A stretch of 64,000 nucleotides of DNA from Camelus bactrianus (lineage: Eukaryota > Chordata > Mammalia > Artiodactyla > Camelidae): positions 1,875,001-1,939,000 of the forward strand of contig NC_133573.1 in assembly GCF_048773025.1 (NCBI RefSeq), in the 5' to 3' direction. Below the pieces are notes generated by a model. It saw only the letters and a program-made list of their open reading frames with translations. It had not been told where the DNA came from and did not search any database. Positions within the stretch are counted from its first letter, which is position 1. Each line of letters begins with the position of its first letter. Of this stretch, positions 46,502-58,316 are shown in pieces. The position numbers and the translations under genes are program-made.

Positions 46502-47007
46502 TGTTACCAAGTCCAAATGCCTACTGCTTGCTGCAAGACAGGCCTATAAACCGGGAGACGAGGTGTTGGGGCAAGGAAGAATGACTTTATTCGGAAAGCT
46601 GGCAGACTGAGAAGATGGGGGACTAATGTCCTGAAGAACCATCTTCCCCAAGTCAGAACTCAGGCTCATAAAAGGGGAGGGGGTGTGGTTGGTTGTTGCA
46701 AATTTCTTGGTGTCGGAATCCTTTGTTCTTGCAGCTGCCCACGTGGGTCAGGTCATGATGTTCCTGTAAACCTCCAACAAGACAAATGCTATTCTCTGTT
46801 CTGCAACTTTTCATCTCTATATGAAAGGGGAAGTGTTCTCCCCTTAAAGGGCAGAGCCTTGAGACTGGTCTCTCCTGTCTATTTCAGGCTCTAGACAACA
46901 TTCTTTTACAAAAGGTGCAGAACCAGCAGAACTGAGCACAAGGTTAGAATCAAAGGAATAGATCTCATATGGAGTCAGATTTGTTCTTCCCTAGTACAAA
47001 AGTAACA
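46502..47007 (-). mobile_element. Solo LTR of an endogenous retrovirus (fossil)
   Basis: The 506-bp unit begins TGTTAC and ends GTAACA, the inverted TG...CA ends of an LTR. On the minus strand a TATA-like motif (about 46665-46675) is followed by a polyadenylation signal AATAAA (46586-46591) and a short U5-like end, giving the U3-R-U5 order. No internal retroviral region is attached, so it is a solo LTR. The family is not certain; a class I-like origin is a guess. Flanking bases do not show an obvious short duplication. It has no coding content. Confidence 0.75.
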
Positions 47008-47084
47008 TCTGTTATGAGGAAGTCGAATAGCCAGTTATCAGGAAGGTAACGAAGAAACTGAGAAACAATTTTATTTTCATTTAT

Positions 47085-47242
47085 TTATTTATTTTAATTG
47101 AAGGTTAGTTACAATGTGTCAGTTTCTGGTGTCCAGCATTATGTTTCAGTCATACATATAAATGCATTCGTTTTCTATTCTTTTTCATTATAGATTACTA
47201 TGAGATATTGAATATAGGCCCCTGTGCTATACAAACAACTTT
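47085..47242 (-). mobile_element. LINE-1 3' UTR fragment (antisense)
   Basis: 'attgaaggttagttacaatg', 'tgtcagtttctggtgtccag', 'attactatgagatattgaat' and 'gcccctgtgctatac' are the reverse complement of the L1 3' end. A possible target-site duplication is AAACAATTTT (47063-47072) and AAACAACTTT (47233-47242), 9 of 10 identical, but the downstream copy overlaps L1-like sequence and is ambiguous. Confidence 0.85.
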
Positions 47243-48228
47243 TTTTGAGAACCAGATTGAAACTGGAAATGGGGACTCATGCTGAAAACTAACCAGATTA
47301 CACTTTTCTTCCTTAAACCAATTTCCAAGGAGAAATGGATTGAAATGGAACACGCAAGGCTTATGTGTTAGACATGAGGATGGATTTTTGATTAAGCTTA
47401 AGAAAAGATAATTGCTTCCCAATTTACGTTTTTCACTCCCAAACTCCTGACACCAAATCACAGTTGTCTCCAAATTGTGTACAGCCAGCAAGAGTGTGAC
47501 TTGTGGCGGAGGAACCATCATAATGGGTCCGGGGGGCGCGCAGCGCTCTAAGGCCAGGGTGTAAGGAAGAGAAAAGCTTAGATCCACTGGGCAGTGGAAC
47601 CAGAGTTTGAAAATAATGAACACAAAGGGACTTCTGTTTGGGATTACTCTGTGGAATTTTGCACTGAATTCCCAATGTATTTTTCTTCCGAGTATTCTGT
47701 GATTTGGTTAAACAAGTGTTCACCTTACTCACAACCTTCATGCTCTCAGAAATTTCATTCACACCTGCTTTCATTATTTCAAGCCTGAGAATTGTCATCT
47801 TTTCAGTCAATTTTGAATACAGTAGTTGCTTAAGCCCTTTAATAATTTTGGTTGTCCTGATTCATGCAAACACTGCCAAGACAAATTGAGCATCATATTC
47901 TATCTTTCGTTGCCTGACAAGTCAGTGCATTCCATTTTGTTTTCTGAAAAGCCAGAATATTTTCATAATTCACTTCTTCTAATGTAATCTAATGCACTAG
48001 CAGTAGAGTAGTTTCACTGAAAAGCTGACACTTCAAAAATCTCTACTCCAAATATAGGGTAGTCTTTTGACAATAATTATTCCTTCTTTGCTTTCATTCA
48101 TTCAGTCATTGCTTCAGTTGCTTCTTTGAATTTCGTTCATTCAGATAGTGTTAAAATTAGTTATAAATAAGGTATAAAGTTATAATCAGTGACTTGATTT
48201 TAATACTAATATGATTTTTGGTTTACAG
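47243..48228. other. Unassigned sequence
   Basis: No gene recognised. Overlapping minus-strand frames of 141 and 125 codons (47198-47623, 47433-47810) share DNA in different frames and show no domain. Confidence 0.4.
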
Positions 48229-48756
48229 GCGAGCACATGAGATCAAGAATTTAGACAGGGAAGTGATGGCAACATGACGCAGCATAAAATGTCACGCTGC
48301 CAACAACAGAAGCTCAACGTCCTTCCAGGGGTCAGCGTGCCTTTGAGGGAGCTGTGGGATCCGGTGCCAGGGGCCCGGGAGGAGTCTTGCCCACCCAGGC
48401 ATCAGGTATTAGGCAGGCAGACCTCGGTGGAACCTGTGGAACCCCATGACTTCTTGGCCACAGGCCAGGAGCCCCTAGAAAATACTGACTTCAACAATCA
48501 GGCACAGATGAGTGAGGCTTTGTTCAAGTCCAGGTTCCCAGAGGAGAGGTTCCAGCACTCCATTGGAGAAAAAAAGTGGATGGATGCACTTGAGCGGGCA
48601 GCTGGGAGACTCGAGGAGGGACTGATGCTTTGAGTGTGCGGATGGCAGCACAAACTTCAAGGAACACGAATAATCAAGGTAACCTGATGCCACCGAAGGA
48701 TCACAGTTACCTCCCAATAATCAAGCCCCGAGACACGGAGACACGAGACTTATCAG
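48229..48756 (+). other. Exon-like block with 119-codon open frame; 3' part resembles old L1 ORF1
   Basis: A textbook acceptor precedes it: branch-like 'tactaat' (48204-48210), then 'gatttttggtttacag' with AG at 48227-48228. A donor-like CAG/GTAAAA ends it (GT at 48757-48758). Inside, 48274-48633 is open from an ATG, hydrophilic and GC-richer than the flanks, and contains L-R-E-L-W-D-P-V-P-G-A-R-E-E-S. Downstream, 48655-48750 ('aggaacacgaataatcaagg', 'atgccaccgaaggatcacag') resembles the N-terminal ORF1 region of ancient L1 ('...NNQGNMTPPKEHNN...'). The block may thus be an L1M 5' remnant rather than an exon. I cannot identify the 119-residue peptide. Confidence 0.3.
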
Positions 48757-48910
48757 GTAAAAATTGGCGCGGGCTTTCCGAGGAAACCCAGCGCGCTGCA
48801 AGGAAACACAGAAACTCACTGACGTCAGGAGGACAGGGCGCAGCTGGGCGTGGTGCTGGCGCGGCCGCCCCAGGTGCACTCTCACCAGCGGTGCCCAGGG
48901 CTCCCATTCT
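48757..48910. promoter_or_regulatory. Small CpG cluster with full CRE
   Basis: CpG-rich stretch ('attggcgcgggctttccg', 'ggtgctggcgcggccgcccc') with the complete palindromic cAMP-response element TGACGTCA at 48820-48827. Too small for a classical CpG island. Confidence 0.4.
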
Positions 48911-49861
48911 CCACTCAGATCAAGGCTTGAGTTTTTCTTTTATTTCACGGTGAGCGGGGAAAGCAAAATAGCAGCATATGTGCAGGAAAACAGTTTTGTA
49001 TATAAATAGCTGAAGCAGCGACATTGCGTAGTTTTAGCCAACAATTTACGAACTAATGTGCCTGCTGTTACACAGAATATTAAGGGCAGTTGTCTATTCC
49101 ACACATTTTTAGCAGCTGCTTAAGCACCCTGAGAAACTACACGCTGATTTTATTAATCATTAATATTGCGAAGAAGTTGATCTGGAGATAAGCCTTAAAG
49201 AACAAGTGCCTAGAGTTCAAACTGTAATTAAAATGTTTCTATTAGGCTTAGAAAATCTTACCGTGAACTGGTAGCAAGAGAGAAGCTATTTAATTACATA
49301 AAATACTGTAACCGAGCCGACAGCTCTTGACGAGCAGTTTCCGGACAGTTATAATGTCGTGTGTATAAAACCTTACTTTTTTTGCCAAGGCTAATCAGAT
49401 GGAAAACCATAAGCACGTCTGATGAGGCAGCTAATGTATCTCTGTCTTTGCTGACAACTTTGAAGCAAGATATAAAGAACAAATTATTTCAAGCCTGCCT
49501 TTCACTTTACATTTGGACAAGAACTAGGTTCCTGAAGTGAAGTGCCTCGGAATCAAATCTGGCAAAGAACTGGAAATGTATCTGCTATAGAGCAGGAATA
49601 ATTATGCCACAAGGTTTCTTTGTATTACCGGTGTTTACATTTTTTATAAATAAGAAGGTACTTTGGTTTTAATTATGTAAATTTTATCAAAATTTTAGCA
49701 GTTAATTAAGAGAAACAAGTATTCTTTAGAGGTTGAAGAACATACTGTTTTTAGCTAAACTGAAATGCATTCATTAGTATTTATATGTGAGTATACTAAT
49801 CAAGGTAACAATTGCTTTAAAATTTCCAGTGCTCTGGCTAAAGATGTTGTTTTGTTTTTGT
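48911..49861. other. Unassigned A/T-rich sequence
   Basis: No gene or repeat recognised. Confidence 0.45.
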
Positions 49862-49863
49862 GC

Positions 49864-49899
49864 ATATATATATATATATATATACACACACACGAGAGA
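49864..49899. repeat. (TA)n(CA)n(GA)n microsatellite
   Basis: A run of TA dinucleotides passes into CA repeats and then 'cgagagaga'. Confidence 0.95.
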
Positions 49900-50229
49900 G
49901 ACCAAAATCTCCATAATCTATATAATGGGTAAATCTAACAGTCTCCTATTTGTGTGGGCAATTGTTTATTTCTTAAATTCATGTCTAAATTGGCTTTACT
50001 GTAAAAAGCTATCATATAAATTCAAATGACCTGCCACAGAGTTCTTCCAAGGTGCAAAGCCTGTCTTATGAAAGACGTGTTTTAAATTCACACGTGTGGA
50101 GAGTGAATTGCTGTGCCTCTCATTTGTGAACCCAGTGGATGAGAATTAAGCACACGTTCTAGTCTCGGTGGTTTGCACACTTCAGTGAAGTGAGGGATCG
50201 ATAATCTTTATATGCTCACAATCTAGAGA
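49900..50229. other. Unassigned sequence
   Basis: Nothing recognisable. Confidence 0.5.
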
Positions 50230-51385
50230 AGATGGGAAATAGGCGAGTTGAAGATAGGGCAGAGGGCGACAAATCTACGGGAAAAGATTGGGTAGGGTGG
50301 AATGGAGGGTTGGGATGTGCAAAGTGTGGCAGTTGCAGTGTTACACGGGGTCATCGCGCCACGGTCAGGTGAGATGGCCGTAGGTGAAGCGATGCTGTGA
50401 GAGCAGACTCTCAGGAGTGAAGGAGTTGGCCGTGGCCGAAGGAGAGTTGCAGGCAGAGGAAACGGCAAACCCTGAGGTGGGTGAATGTCTGAAATGCTCA
50501 GAATCTCAGGGAAGTCAGCATGCCTGGAGTCACGTGAGCCGGGAGGGGAGCAGCCGAAGATGTGCTCGGAGGTGACTGTGGTCCGATCCAGAAAATCTTG
50601 CTGTAGATCGCTGCAAGGACTTTGGTGACTATTTGATGTAAACTGGGGAGTGTCGTGATTTCATTAGCGTCTTAGCAGAATCCTATGACTACATCACTGA
50701 GCGAGATTGCTGAGGGGCTAAGGTGGGTCAGGCAGATCAATTAAGAGGCAATTACAGTATCACCAATAGTGGCTTTAGGTCAGGAAGAAAGGGAAAGTGG
50801 TGACAAGGGTGTAGACTGAGGACGTATTTTGGAGATAGAGCCAGCAGGATTTTCTGGTTGTGTGGGAAAGAAGACTCAGGGATGAGTTTATGGATTTTGG
50901 CTTAGAAATTAGAAGGATGAATTCCACCTGTCCAACTGAGAAGGACAAGCCTGGAGGTGAAGGGATCTGGGATGGGTCTATCAAGAGACCAGTCTGGGAC
51001 AAGTTAAATTTGAGAAGAGCATTTTTACATTCAAATGATGATGCAACTGCATATAGGAGTCTAGGTTTCATAGAGACATGTTCTGGAGATAAACATTTGG
51101 AAAATATTGGCCTAGAGATAGCATTTAAAACTAATAAAACCAAATTAAAAGGAGTGTGGCTAAGGCCTGGGGCACTTCTCCATAGACGGTCAGAAGGTAG
51201 AGGATGACCCCACAGAGGAGGCTGAGAGAGGGCACTGATGTGGTTGGAAGGAAACCACGGATGTGCAGGGTCCTGGAAGCCAAGTGAAGAGACACTCGGA
51301 AGGGGGGGAAGCTGCCAGTGGTGTCCAACGCTAGCGAAAAGCCAAGGAAGGTGGGAACCGCCAAGTGACTGCAGATAGCACGGTT
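50230..51385. repeat. Probable old dispersed repeat, family not identified
   Basis: The wording 'gggaagtcagcatgcctgga', 'gaggcaattacagtatcacc', 'gaggacgtattttggagata', 'gagccagcaggattttctgg', 'gagaccagtctgggacaagt' and 'ttctggagataaacatttgg' matches, in order, a common mammalian dispersed sequence I remember ('...ggctattgcagtag...tggatttggagatattt...gacaggacttggtga...gttaagttcgagatgcc...gctggagatataaatttggg...'). It carries overlapping frames of 115-122 codons on both strands, none with a known domain. I cannot name the class. Confidence 0.5.
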
Positions 51386-53074
51386 TGGGTCACTCTAAAC
51401 TCGGCAGCATCTAGTTTTGTAATATAGGGAGCTGAAAGCCAGACTGGAGTAAAATTCTACAATTTTTCCCTCTCAGTTTTAACAACTGTCTTCATCTTAT
51501 GCTTTAGTGTATTAACTCTCCTTTTCCCACAGAACACAGCTCAGTTTAACCAACTGGATAAACTTGCCTGATCAAAAGGAAGCTGTCAGACAGCCAATTA
51601 AAAAGCAGTTTTAGTGAAAGGGTTAAACATAAGATGCAATACAGATTAGACAAATCAAAAGTTGATAGATTTAAAAAGGGCAAATAGACAAATGCACATT
51701 AGTCCTGGAAAAACTGCAACGTTACCTGCCTGAACAGAGTGTTCACAAAGACCTTTAATGATTACTTGGGATACAGAAAACGTAAACATGAAAATAAACA
51801 AGAGTCACGTAGTGGGCATAAAGTTGTGCATATAATAAAAATAAAGTTATATCTTCGAAACATACTTAGAAAGTGATCACATATTAGAACATAAGATGCT
51901 ATCATTGTGTAAATATTAATTTCATTTAGAATACCGTCCCTGAAAGTTCATCAGAATTAATTAACGTTGAAAAATTAGCCAAAAATACCACTGTAAAGAA
52001 AAACCACACTTCTAAGTAATTCATTAGCCAAATAATTATAATAAAAATTGAAAAGTAATTGACATGGAATGATCCAGAGCCCGTCTCCCCCCGCCTCCAG
52101 GGTGTGGTCTCCCTGTGGCTGGGGCAGCCGCTCTGCCTGTGTTCTCATTTGGCTTCTTCCGTCCCAGCCCACCGGGGGTCGAATCTTCCTTGTCGCCATG
52201 TTAACGGCTATGTCATTCTTTGAATGCTGCCTTCCCTCCTGTCTCAAAGTCACTGTATTTGCCCTAAAAGACAGGAGCATCTATCCCTCCGAGTATGTCT
52301 GCTTTGTCCTGTTAAACAGCATGTCCACCTGTGGTAACACGGATCTGGAGCCTGTCCTGCACCGAGTGCGTTCATTTTCTGTGATTTTTCCCCAACCTAT
52401 TCTTTTAATGAACAAATCACATTTTGGCATCTCACACGCTTGACGCACTTTCATCCTCAGCCTGAGCTGCCCAGGTTTGGCCCCAGGCAATGCAGAGTGA
52501 GCAGAGCCTCCATGACACCTGCCGGGCGCCGGAGCAATGTCCTGCCGGCCACATTTCAGCTGCCCCGCGGCTCACTGGAAGGATTTTAATTCGTTTAGTT
52601 CCTCATGACTTTCTGTCCCCTGTTGGTCACATAGGGTAAGCTATACAGACAAAAGATTGGTGGGCAAAGGGCTTGCAGGTTATAACCAGACGTTTCCCAA
52701 ATCAGAATGAGCAGGGAGGAAAGAGGAAGCGAAGAGGAGAAGAAGGAAGGGGAGGACGAGCCAGAGCCACAGGAGGGGCAGACTAAGTGGCTTCTCATAG
52801 TCACATTAGATATTTTTACACAGAAAAAAAAAAAAGAAAAGAAAAATGCAGTCACAACCTAGTGAGCTGTTGCTGGCCAGCGGCCCTGATTGTCTCTCTC
52901 TTATCTTACTTGAACCAGTTGTCCCCACGGTGTCTCAGCTGTGTCCCCAGCTCTGTGAGGGTGGGATGTTTGCCTCCCCCATGCAGTTGGCACAGCAGAC
53001 GTCGCATCCAAACTTCGTGGCCCTAAAGCGCTTTCTCCTTCTCTTAACGTGAAATGCTCTCCCTGGTGCTCGAG
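51386..53074. other. Unassigned sequence
   Basis: No gene recognised. A 124-codon plus-strand frame (52069-52443) ends in ordinary sequence and resembles no protein known to me. A purine-rich tract (52711-52760) and an A-run (52824-52835) are present. Confidence 0.4.
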
Positions 53075-53080
53075 CACTGT

Positions 53081-53093
53081 TGGGGGGGGGGGG
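53081..53093. repeat. Uninterrupted G run
   Basis: About 13 G residues in a row followed by 'cggcag', in locally CpG-containing DNA. Confidence 0.9.
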
Positions 53094-54240
53094 CGGCAGT
53101 CTCACGTGCGACATGAAAAGCGGCGGAGCGCCCAGCACATCCCCGGAGAGAAAAACGGATGCTGGCATTTCCCTCGCAGCTGCCCCACCTCCCCCCGTGC
53201 TCCCAGGAGACAGGGTCACCTACGCACCCGAAATGCTCCCCCTTGCGTGTAAGGTTGTCCACCAAGTCTGACTTGCACAGACAAGAACTGCCGAAACACT
53301 AGGTCACGTATGAATGATGAGAGAAAAGCCAAGTTTCCAGCTACATCAGACAATTCCGTCACTCAACTAAGTAACGTCAGGCAGTGCGATGTGTGTTCAG
53401 AATGCGACAGTAGTGGAGCTGTGTGGCTCTAGACTACTGAAAATAACACACACGAAATATTTTAGATCCTCAATGATGTGTTTGATTAGGTGATTCGGCA
53501 GAAAAAAATCCAACCATCAAGCGAACACACTTTGTTTTTAAGTAGGGCCTTTGTGAGGAAACTGGGACTTAGAAGAGATTAAATATCGTCTTGGATACTT
53601 GACATCCTACGGTTGGTCTCCTAAATTAAACCTTGACTAATTTGACTAAAATTTTAAGCAGAGACACAGACAGCTGAATATCTTTGACCCCGACATCGTT
53701 CACCTCTACCTGTGAATTTTTTTTTCTTTTCTTAAGTTCTTATTAATACAGGATGGACCCAAGGTCGTGAGAAATGAAGGGGGTCTCCACCACAGCCAAA
53801 CAGAGCAGGCGAACCTCACTTGTGGGGTGGAGTGACCGTGAGGTGGCCCTTAGGTTCAAAGTAGTAAGTTAATTTCTTCGGTATAAATGTTATTTGCCAT
53901 GGAAATACTTCTGGTATAGTAAACCTTTTATAAATCTAAATGTTAGATGGCAGCATTGTCAGAGGCTGTAGAGTTCCCATGCTACATTAGACTGTTTACA
54001 TGCATGTGAAAATTTGGTGGTATAAAAAGTTCCTCAGCCGTACGGTGACACCCCAGTTATACATGAATAACTTTTTGAAAAATGTTCTGTTACATCTTTT
54101 GACACCATGTAGGCATAAGCATTATTCATTAATAAAGGATTAAAATGTGAAATAAGTAACCAAATGAGTCCAATCTCCACAAACTACAAATATCTTGTAA
54201 AAGAATTTCTCTCCCTGTTACTTGAGAAAAAGGATAACAA
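53094..54240. other. Unassigned sequence
   Basis: No gene recognised. The 53080-53270 patch is GC-rich and crossed by short frames on both strands. Confidence 0.4.
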
Positions 54241-54345
54241 ACAAAACCTACAGAGTGTCTAGTGTGTGCAAGGCCCTGTGCTACCGCCTCCGCGTGCGTC
54301 ACTTCATCTGCCTTACACATCTCATCGCACCTCCTTTCTTCCCTC
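54241..54345 (+). mobile_element. Possible MIR/L2-type fragment
   Basis: 'agtgtctagtgtgtgcaagg' and 'ccctgtgctaccgc' followed by 'cttcatctgccttacacatc' weakly follow the MIR start ('gagcacctactatgtgccaggcactgtgctagg ... tcatttaatcctcac'). Confidence 0.4.
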
Positions 54346-54882
54346 TGCCTCAGAACTTCCTTCCGGTGACGCCGGACAGGAGACCTTGGACTGAACATTG
54401 CACCCCAGGCATATTTAGTCACCATTCGAGAGCTGGTAATGCTTAGCTGACACTGGACCAGGGCCTTGGTGAAGTGGCAAGCGACTTGGCGTGCTGACAT
54501 CACACCTGGGCGCTCCAGACAGCGCTGTTTCGTCTTGTTTGGAAGACACACGAAGCCGGCATGTGGGTGAAGGTGGTTAACGTCCGCTAGGTTGATGGCA
54601 TGGGAATTGCCTCTCACAGATCTAACGCCCTAGTTACATAATAAAATAATCCGCCAGCTATAAAATGTTAAAATCTAAGACTTACTGGAGACACATTTTC
54701 CTTCCACTGACTGGTGATGAAGTAACATTTCACTTAAAAAAACGGAGATTGGTTTGGTTATCCAATTACACAATCAACAGCCATTTAGTAAATGCCTAAT
54801 ATAAGTACTATACGTTTGAAACAGCTCAGTTTTCTGAAGTACCTGTAAGTTTCCCAATTGTTGTGCAAGTAAGTAGTATGAT
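54346..54882. other. Unassigned sequence
   Basis: A 162-codon minus-strand frame (54129-54617) crosses this area. It has no domain I recognise, no splice context, and ends in A/T-rich DNA. Confidence 0.4.
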
Positions 54883-56008
54883 TTTAAAGACATTTTGGTT
54901 TTTTATTTTTATTTTTTTAATTGAAGGACAGTCAGTTACATTGTGTCAATCTCTGGTGTGCAGCATAATGTCCTAGTCATGCATATACATACATATGTTC
55001 CTTTTCATAATTTTTCCCATTAAAGATTATTACAAGATACTGAACATAGTTCCCTGTGCTGTACAAAATAAACTTTTTAAAAATCTATTTTTATATATAA
55101 TGGCTAACATTTGTAAATCTCAAATTCCCAAATTTATCCTCTCCCACCCCTTACCCCAGTAACCATAAGATTGTTTACTAAGTCTGCGAGTCTATTTCGG
55201 TTTTATAGATGAGTTCATAGTGTCCTTTTTTTTCAGATTCCATATATGAGTGATATCATACGGTATTTTTCTTTTTCTTTCTGGCTTACTTCACTTAGAA
55301 TGACAATCTCTAGGTCCACTCATGTTGCTGCAAATGGCATTATTTTATTCTTTTTTATGGCTGAGTAGTATTCCCTTGTATAAACATACCACAGCTTCTT
55401 TATCCAGTCATCTGTTGATGGACATCTAGGTTATTTCCACGTCTTGGCTATTGTAAATAGGGCTGCTATGAACATTGGCGTGTGTGTAGCTTTTCGCATT
55501 AGAGTTCCCTCTGGATATATACCCAGAAGTGGGATCACTGGATCATATGGTAAGTCTGTTTTTAGTTTCCTGAGGAATCTCCGTACTGTTTTCCACAGTG
55601 GCTGCACCAAACTACATTCCCACCAGCAGTGTAGGAGGGTTCCCTTTTCTCCACACCCTCACCAGCATTTATCATTTGTGGATTTTTGAATGATGACCAT
55701 TCTGACTGGTGTGAGGTGATACCTCATTGTAGTTTTGATTTGCATTTCTCTGATAATTAGTGATATTGAGCATTTTTTATATGTCTATTAGCCGTTCGTA
55801 TGTTTTCATTGGGGAAATGCTTGTTTAGATCTTCTGCCCATTTTTGGATTGGGTTGCTTGTATTTTTGTTATTAAGTTGTATGAGTTGTTTATATATTCT
55901 GGAAATTAAGCCTGTCTAAGTCACTTCATTTGCAAATATTTTCTCCCATTCTGTAGGCTGTTATTTTGTTTTGCTTATGGTTTCCTTTGCTGTGTTTAAA
56001 GATATTTT
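54883..56008 (-). mobile_element. LINE-1 insertion with 14-bp target-site duplication
   Basis: The reverse complement of L1 3' UTR and C-terminal ORF2 runs from 'ttttttaattgaaggacagt' to 'ggtttcctttgctgtg'. It is bounded by TTTAAAGACATTTT (54883-54896) and TTTAAAGATATTTT (55995-56008), 13 of 14 identical. The filled site reads ATTTT/AAAG, fitting the L1 endonuclease consensus. The insert is about 1.1 kb, 5' truncated and not inverted. Its ORF2 part is broken into short frames. Confidence 0.95.
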
Positions 56009-56349
56009 AAAGCCCAAATTTGTCTGACGTCTCGTGTATACCTAACAAGTCTTGAAAAAAACTATAAGAACACTATTTAAAGACCAACTTTCCCTTTGTT
56101 ACATGTTTGCATGACTACAGTGGAAACAGAAAACTCCAAAAACACATGAAGACAACACACTGATTCAATTCTATCCAGAATTCTTGTTATGTTGGCTGCT
56201 ACAGATAAATCTAAATAATCTAAGCATAATTGTAAGTTTTTTTTAAATCAACTAATGGGTGACTCAGGATTATTGTCAATGGACCAAGGTAAACTTAGTT
56301 CTGAAATTTATTCTGAAATATATTATTAAAAGTAAATCCATACAGCAAC
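56009..56349. other. Unassigned A/T-rich sequence
   Basis: Nothing recognisable between the two L1 pieces. Confidence 0.5.
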
Positions 56350-56515
56350 TTTCTTCTGTACAGCACTGGGAAGTCTATTCAATATCTTGTAGTAACTGAA
56401 TGAAAAAGAATATGAATACGAATATATGTATGTGTATGTATGGGCGAACTATTATGCTGTACACCAGAAACTGACACAGAATTGTGAACTGACTACACGT
56501 CAATAGAAATAAACA
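56350..56515 (+). mobile_element. LINE-1 3' end (sense)
   Basis: 'cttctgtacagcactgggaa', 'attcaatatcttgtagtaac', 'tgaaaaagaatatgaatacg', 'attatgctgtacaccagaaa', 'ctgacacagaattgtgaact' and 'cgtcaatagaaataaa' match the sense L1 3' UTR end. No poly(A) longer than a few bases remains. Confidence 0.85.
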
Positions 56516-58264
56516 AAGATCTGCTGGGGTTCCCTGTGAGCTGACCCCTCCGCCATGGCTGGTGTCCCCAGTCCTGGTCGCTGGGAGGGTTGTCGTTTCC
56601 AGGCTCCGCATCTTCCAGAAGATGAAGGAATGATGCTGTTCTCTTCACTGCTGGTCATTGCCTTTCCCCAAACTCAGTGATGTAAATTAAGGTTTTGAAT
56701 TCCTGAGACAAATGAGAACATTGCCCTTTAAATCAAATAATCTGGTCATTCCCCCAGGAAGAGATCGATTCCAGATTATTGTAGCTCTGTGAGTTCCCAC
56801 TGGCTGTCCGGCGTCGCAGGACTGCAAGCCTCACCTGGGGCTCCCACACTTCACAGGGCTGATGTTTCCCCACAAGGGGGCCGAGCACTCATATTTCTCA
56901 GCTGGCACATTATCCCCAACGAGGCTCACAGCAAGCTCTCTTTTGACCTTAGAGAAATGGGCTAGAGACTGCCCTGACTTAAGAACTTTGAATTGCTCAA
57001 ACATGGTTTTTGGTCACTCTTCTAGATCTTCATGAACTCACACGCCAGGTCTGTCATTCCCCTTGAGCTAGGCATGTCGTGCAATCTCCAGCGTCTGACG
57101 CATGCACTCCGCAGATGGTGATGACACTTCTGTATTAACTACGTTAAGAAATCACACAAAAAACCTTGTCTCAGAAATTTAGAGTAATGGCATTACAGTA
57201 TGAAAAGATTTGAACATCCGGTCCATTTCATCAAGATTTTTCAGACAAAAAAAAGCAAGATGGGAGAATTAAGACAGCATTATCGCCCCTAGTTAGTTAC
57301 AGGAGAGAGAGTGCGGCACTGAGGCAGCCCAGCTGACCTTTTGATTTAAAATAAATGTGCTGGTCATTATTTAAAACATGTGGGCTCTGCATCTCCCGAG
57401 GTTTCTATGAAATTCGGCCAAGGAGAGTAGTGAGGATGCTGATTTGGGATGAAGTGTACGCATTTTGAGGCTGGAGACAATATTAGGACATGTCAGTCGA
57501 ATCGAGTTTGCAGGACAGTTCGCTGCTCTGTGAAAGAGTGAACGCCATGGCGTGCCTTTGAATGCTGGGCTGTGTTGCCACCCCTCCAGTCTCGGTGGAC
57601 AAGAATTAAGTCAGTTGCCTGTGTCTTTTTAAAATTCTGTAAGATTTAATGTAGCTGGGACATTTATGCTTCCTCCTCTATGAGGTGTGAACTCTACTCA
57701 AGGCTTGTAAAGGTGTTTAGGGAGAAACAGAATACAATCTTTGCCAACCTGACTGAGTAAAGATTTACAGAGGGGATTTGTGTAACTTAAGTCAATAAAG
57801 TCCCCAAAAAGAGTAATTGGAACATCTGGAATCAATAATCTCACAGGACTAGTTTCCTCTCCTCAACTTCTTTTTCCTTCTGCTTTCTGGCAGGTTATCT
57901 AGGAAGTGGTATTTGGTTTGAGACCTGAAATAGTTGTGGGGATGCAGCTGCAGACACCAGCTCAGGGTCAGGATGAGAGCAGCTGTATGGAAAACTGAGG
58001 GCATGGGAGTTGGAAATAAAACCACTTGATGTGTTTTTTTCAATTCCAAAATATCCAGGACCATGGTAAGAAATAATAGCATTGTTAAACACCAGTATTT
58101 AAATAAGGCAAATGTAAATCTTCCTAGAAATGAGTAGAGAGAAAAGTTGAGGTCACATGTCAACTTCGTTTCCATCAGCGAGGATCTCATGCTGGAGCAC
58201 AAAGAAGCGTTTCACCCAGTCTCACAAACTACATCAGCGGTAAGCTCAGAAGCCCAATCAAGAA
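56516..58264. other. Unassigned sequence
   Basis: No gene recognised. The 117-codon minus-strand frame (57849-58202) has no known domain. Confidence 0.45.
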
Positions 58265-58266
58265 AA

Positions 58267-58316
58267 TGAAAAAAAAAAAAAATTTAAAAAATAAAAATAA
58301 AAAATAAAATAAAACA
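58267..58316. repeat. A-rich low-complexity tract
   Basis: A pure A-run followed by 'aaaaataaaaataaaaaata' type units. Confidence 0.9.

Noticed and set aside
54129-54617. 162-codon minus-strand gene
   Set aside because: No domain, no splice or promoter context, and part of the DNA resembles an old MIR/L2 fragment; length alone is not enough.
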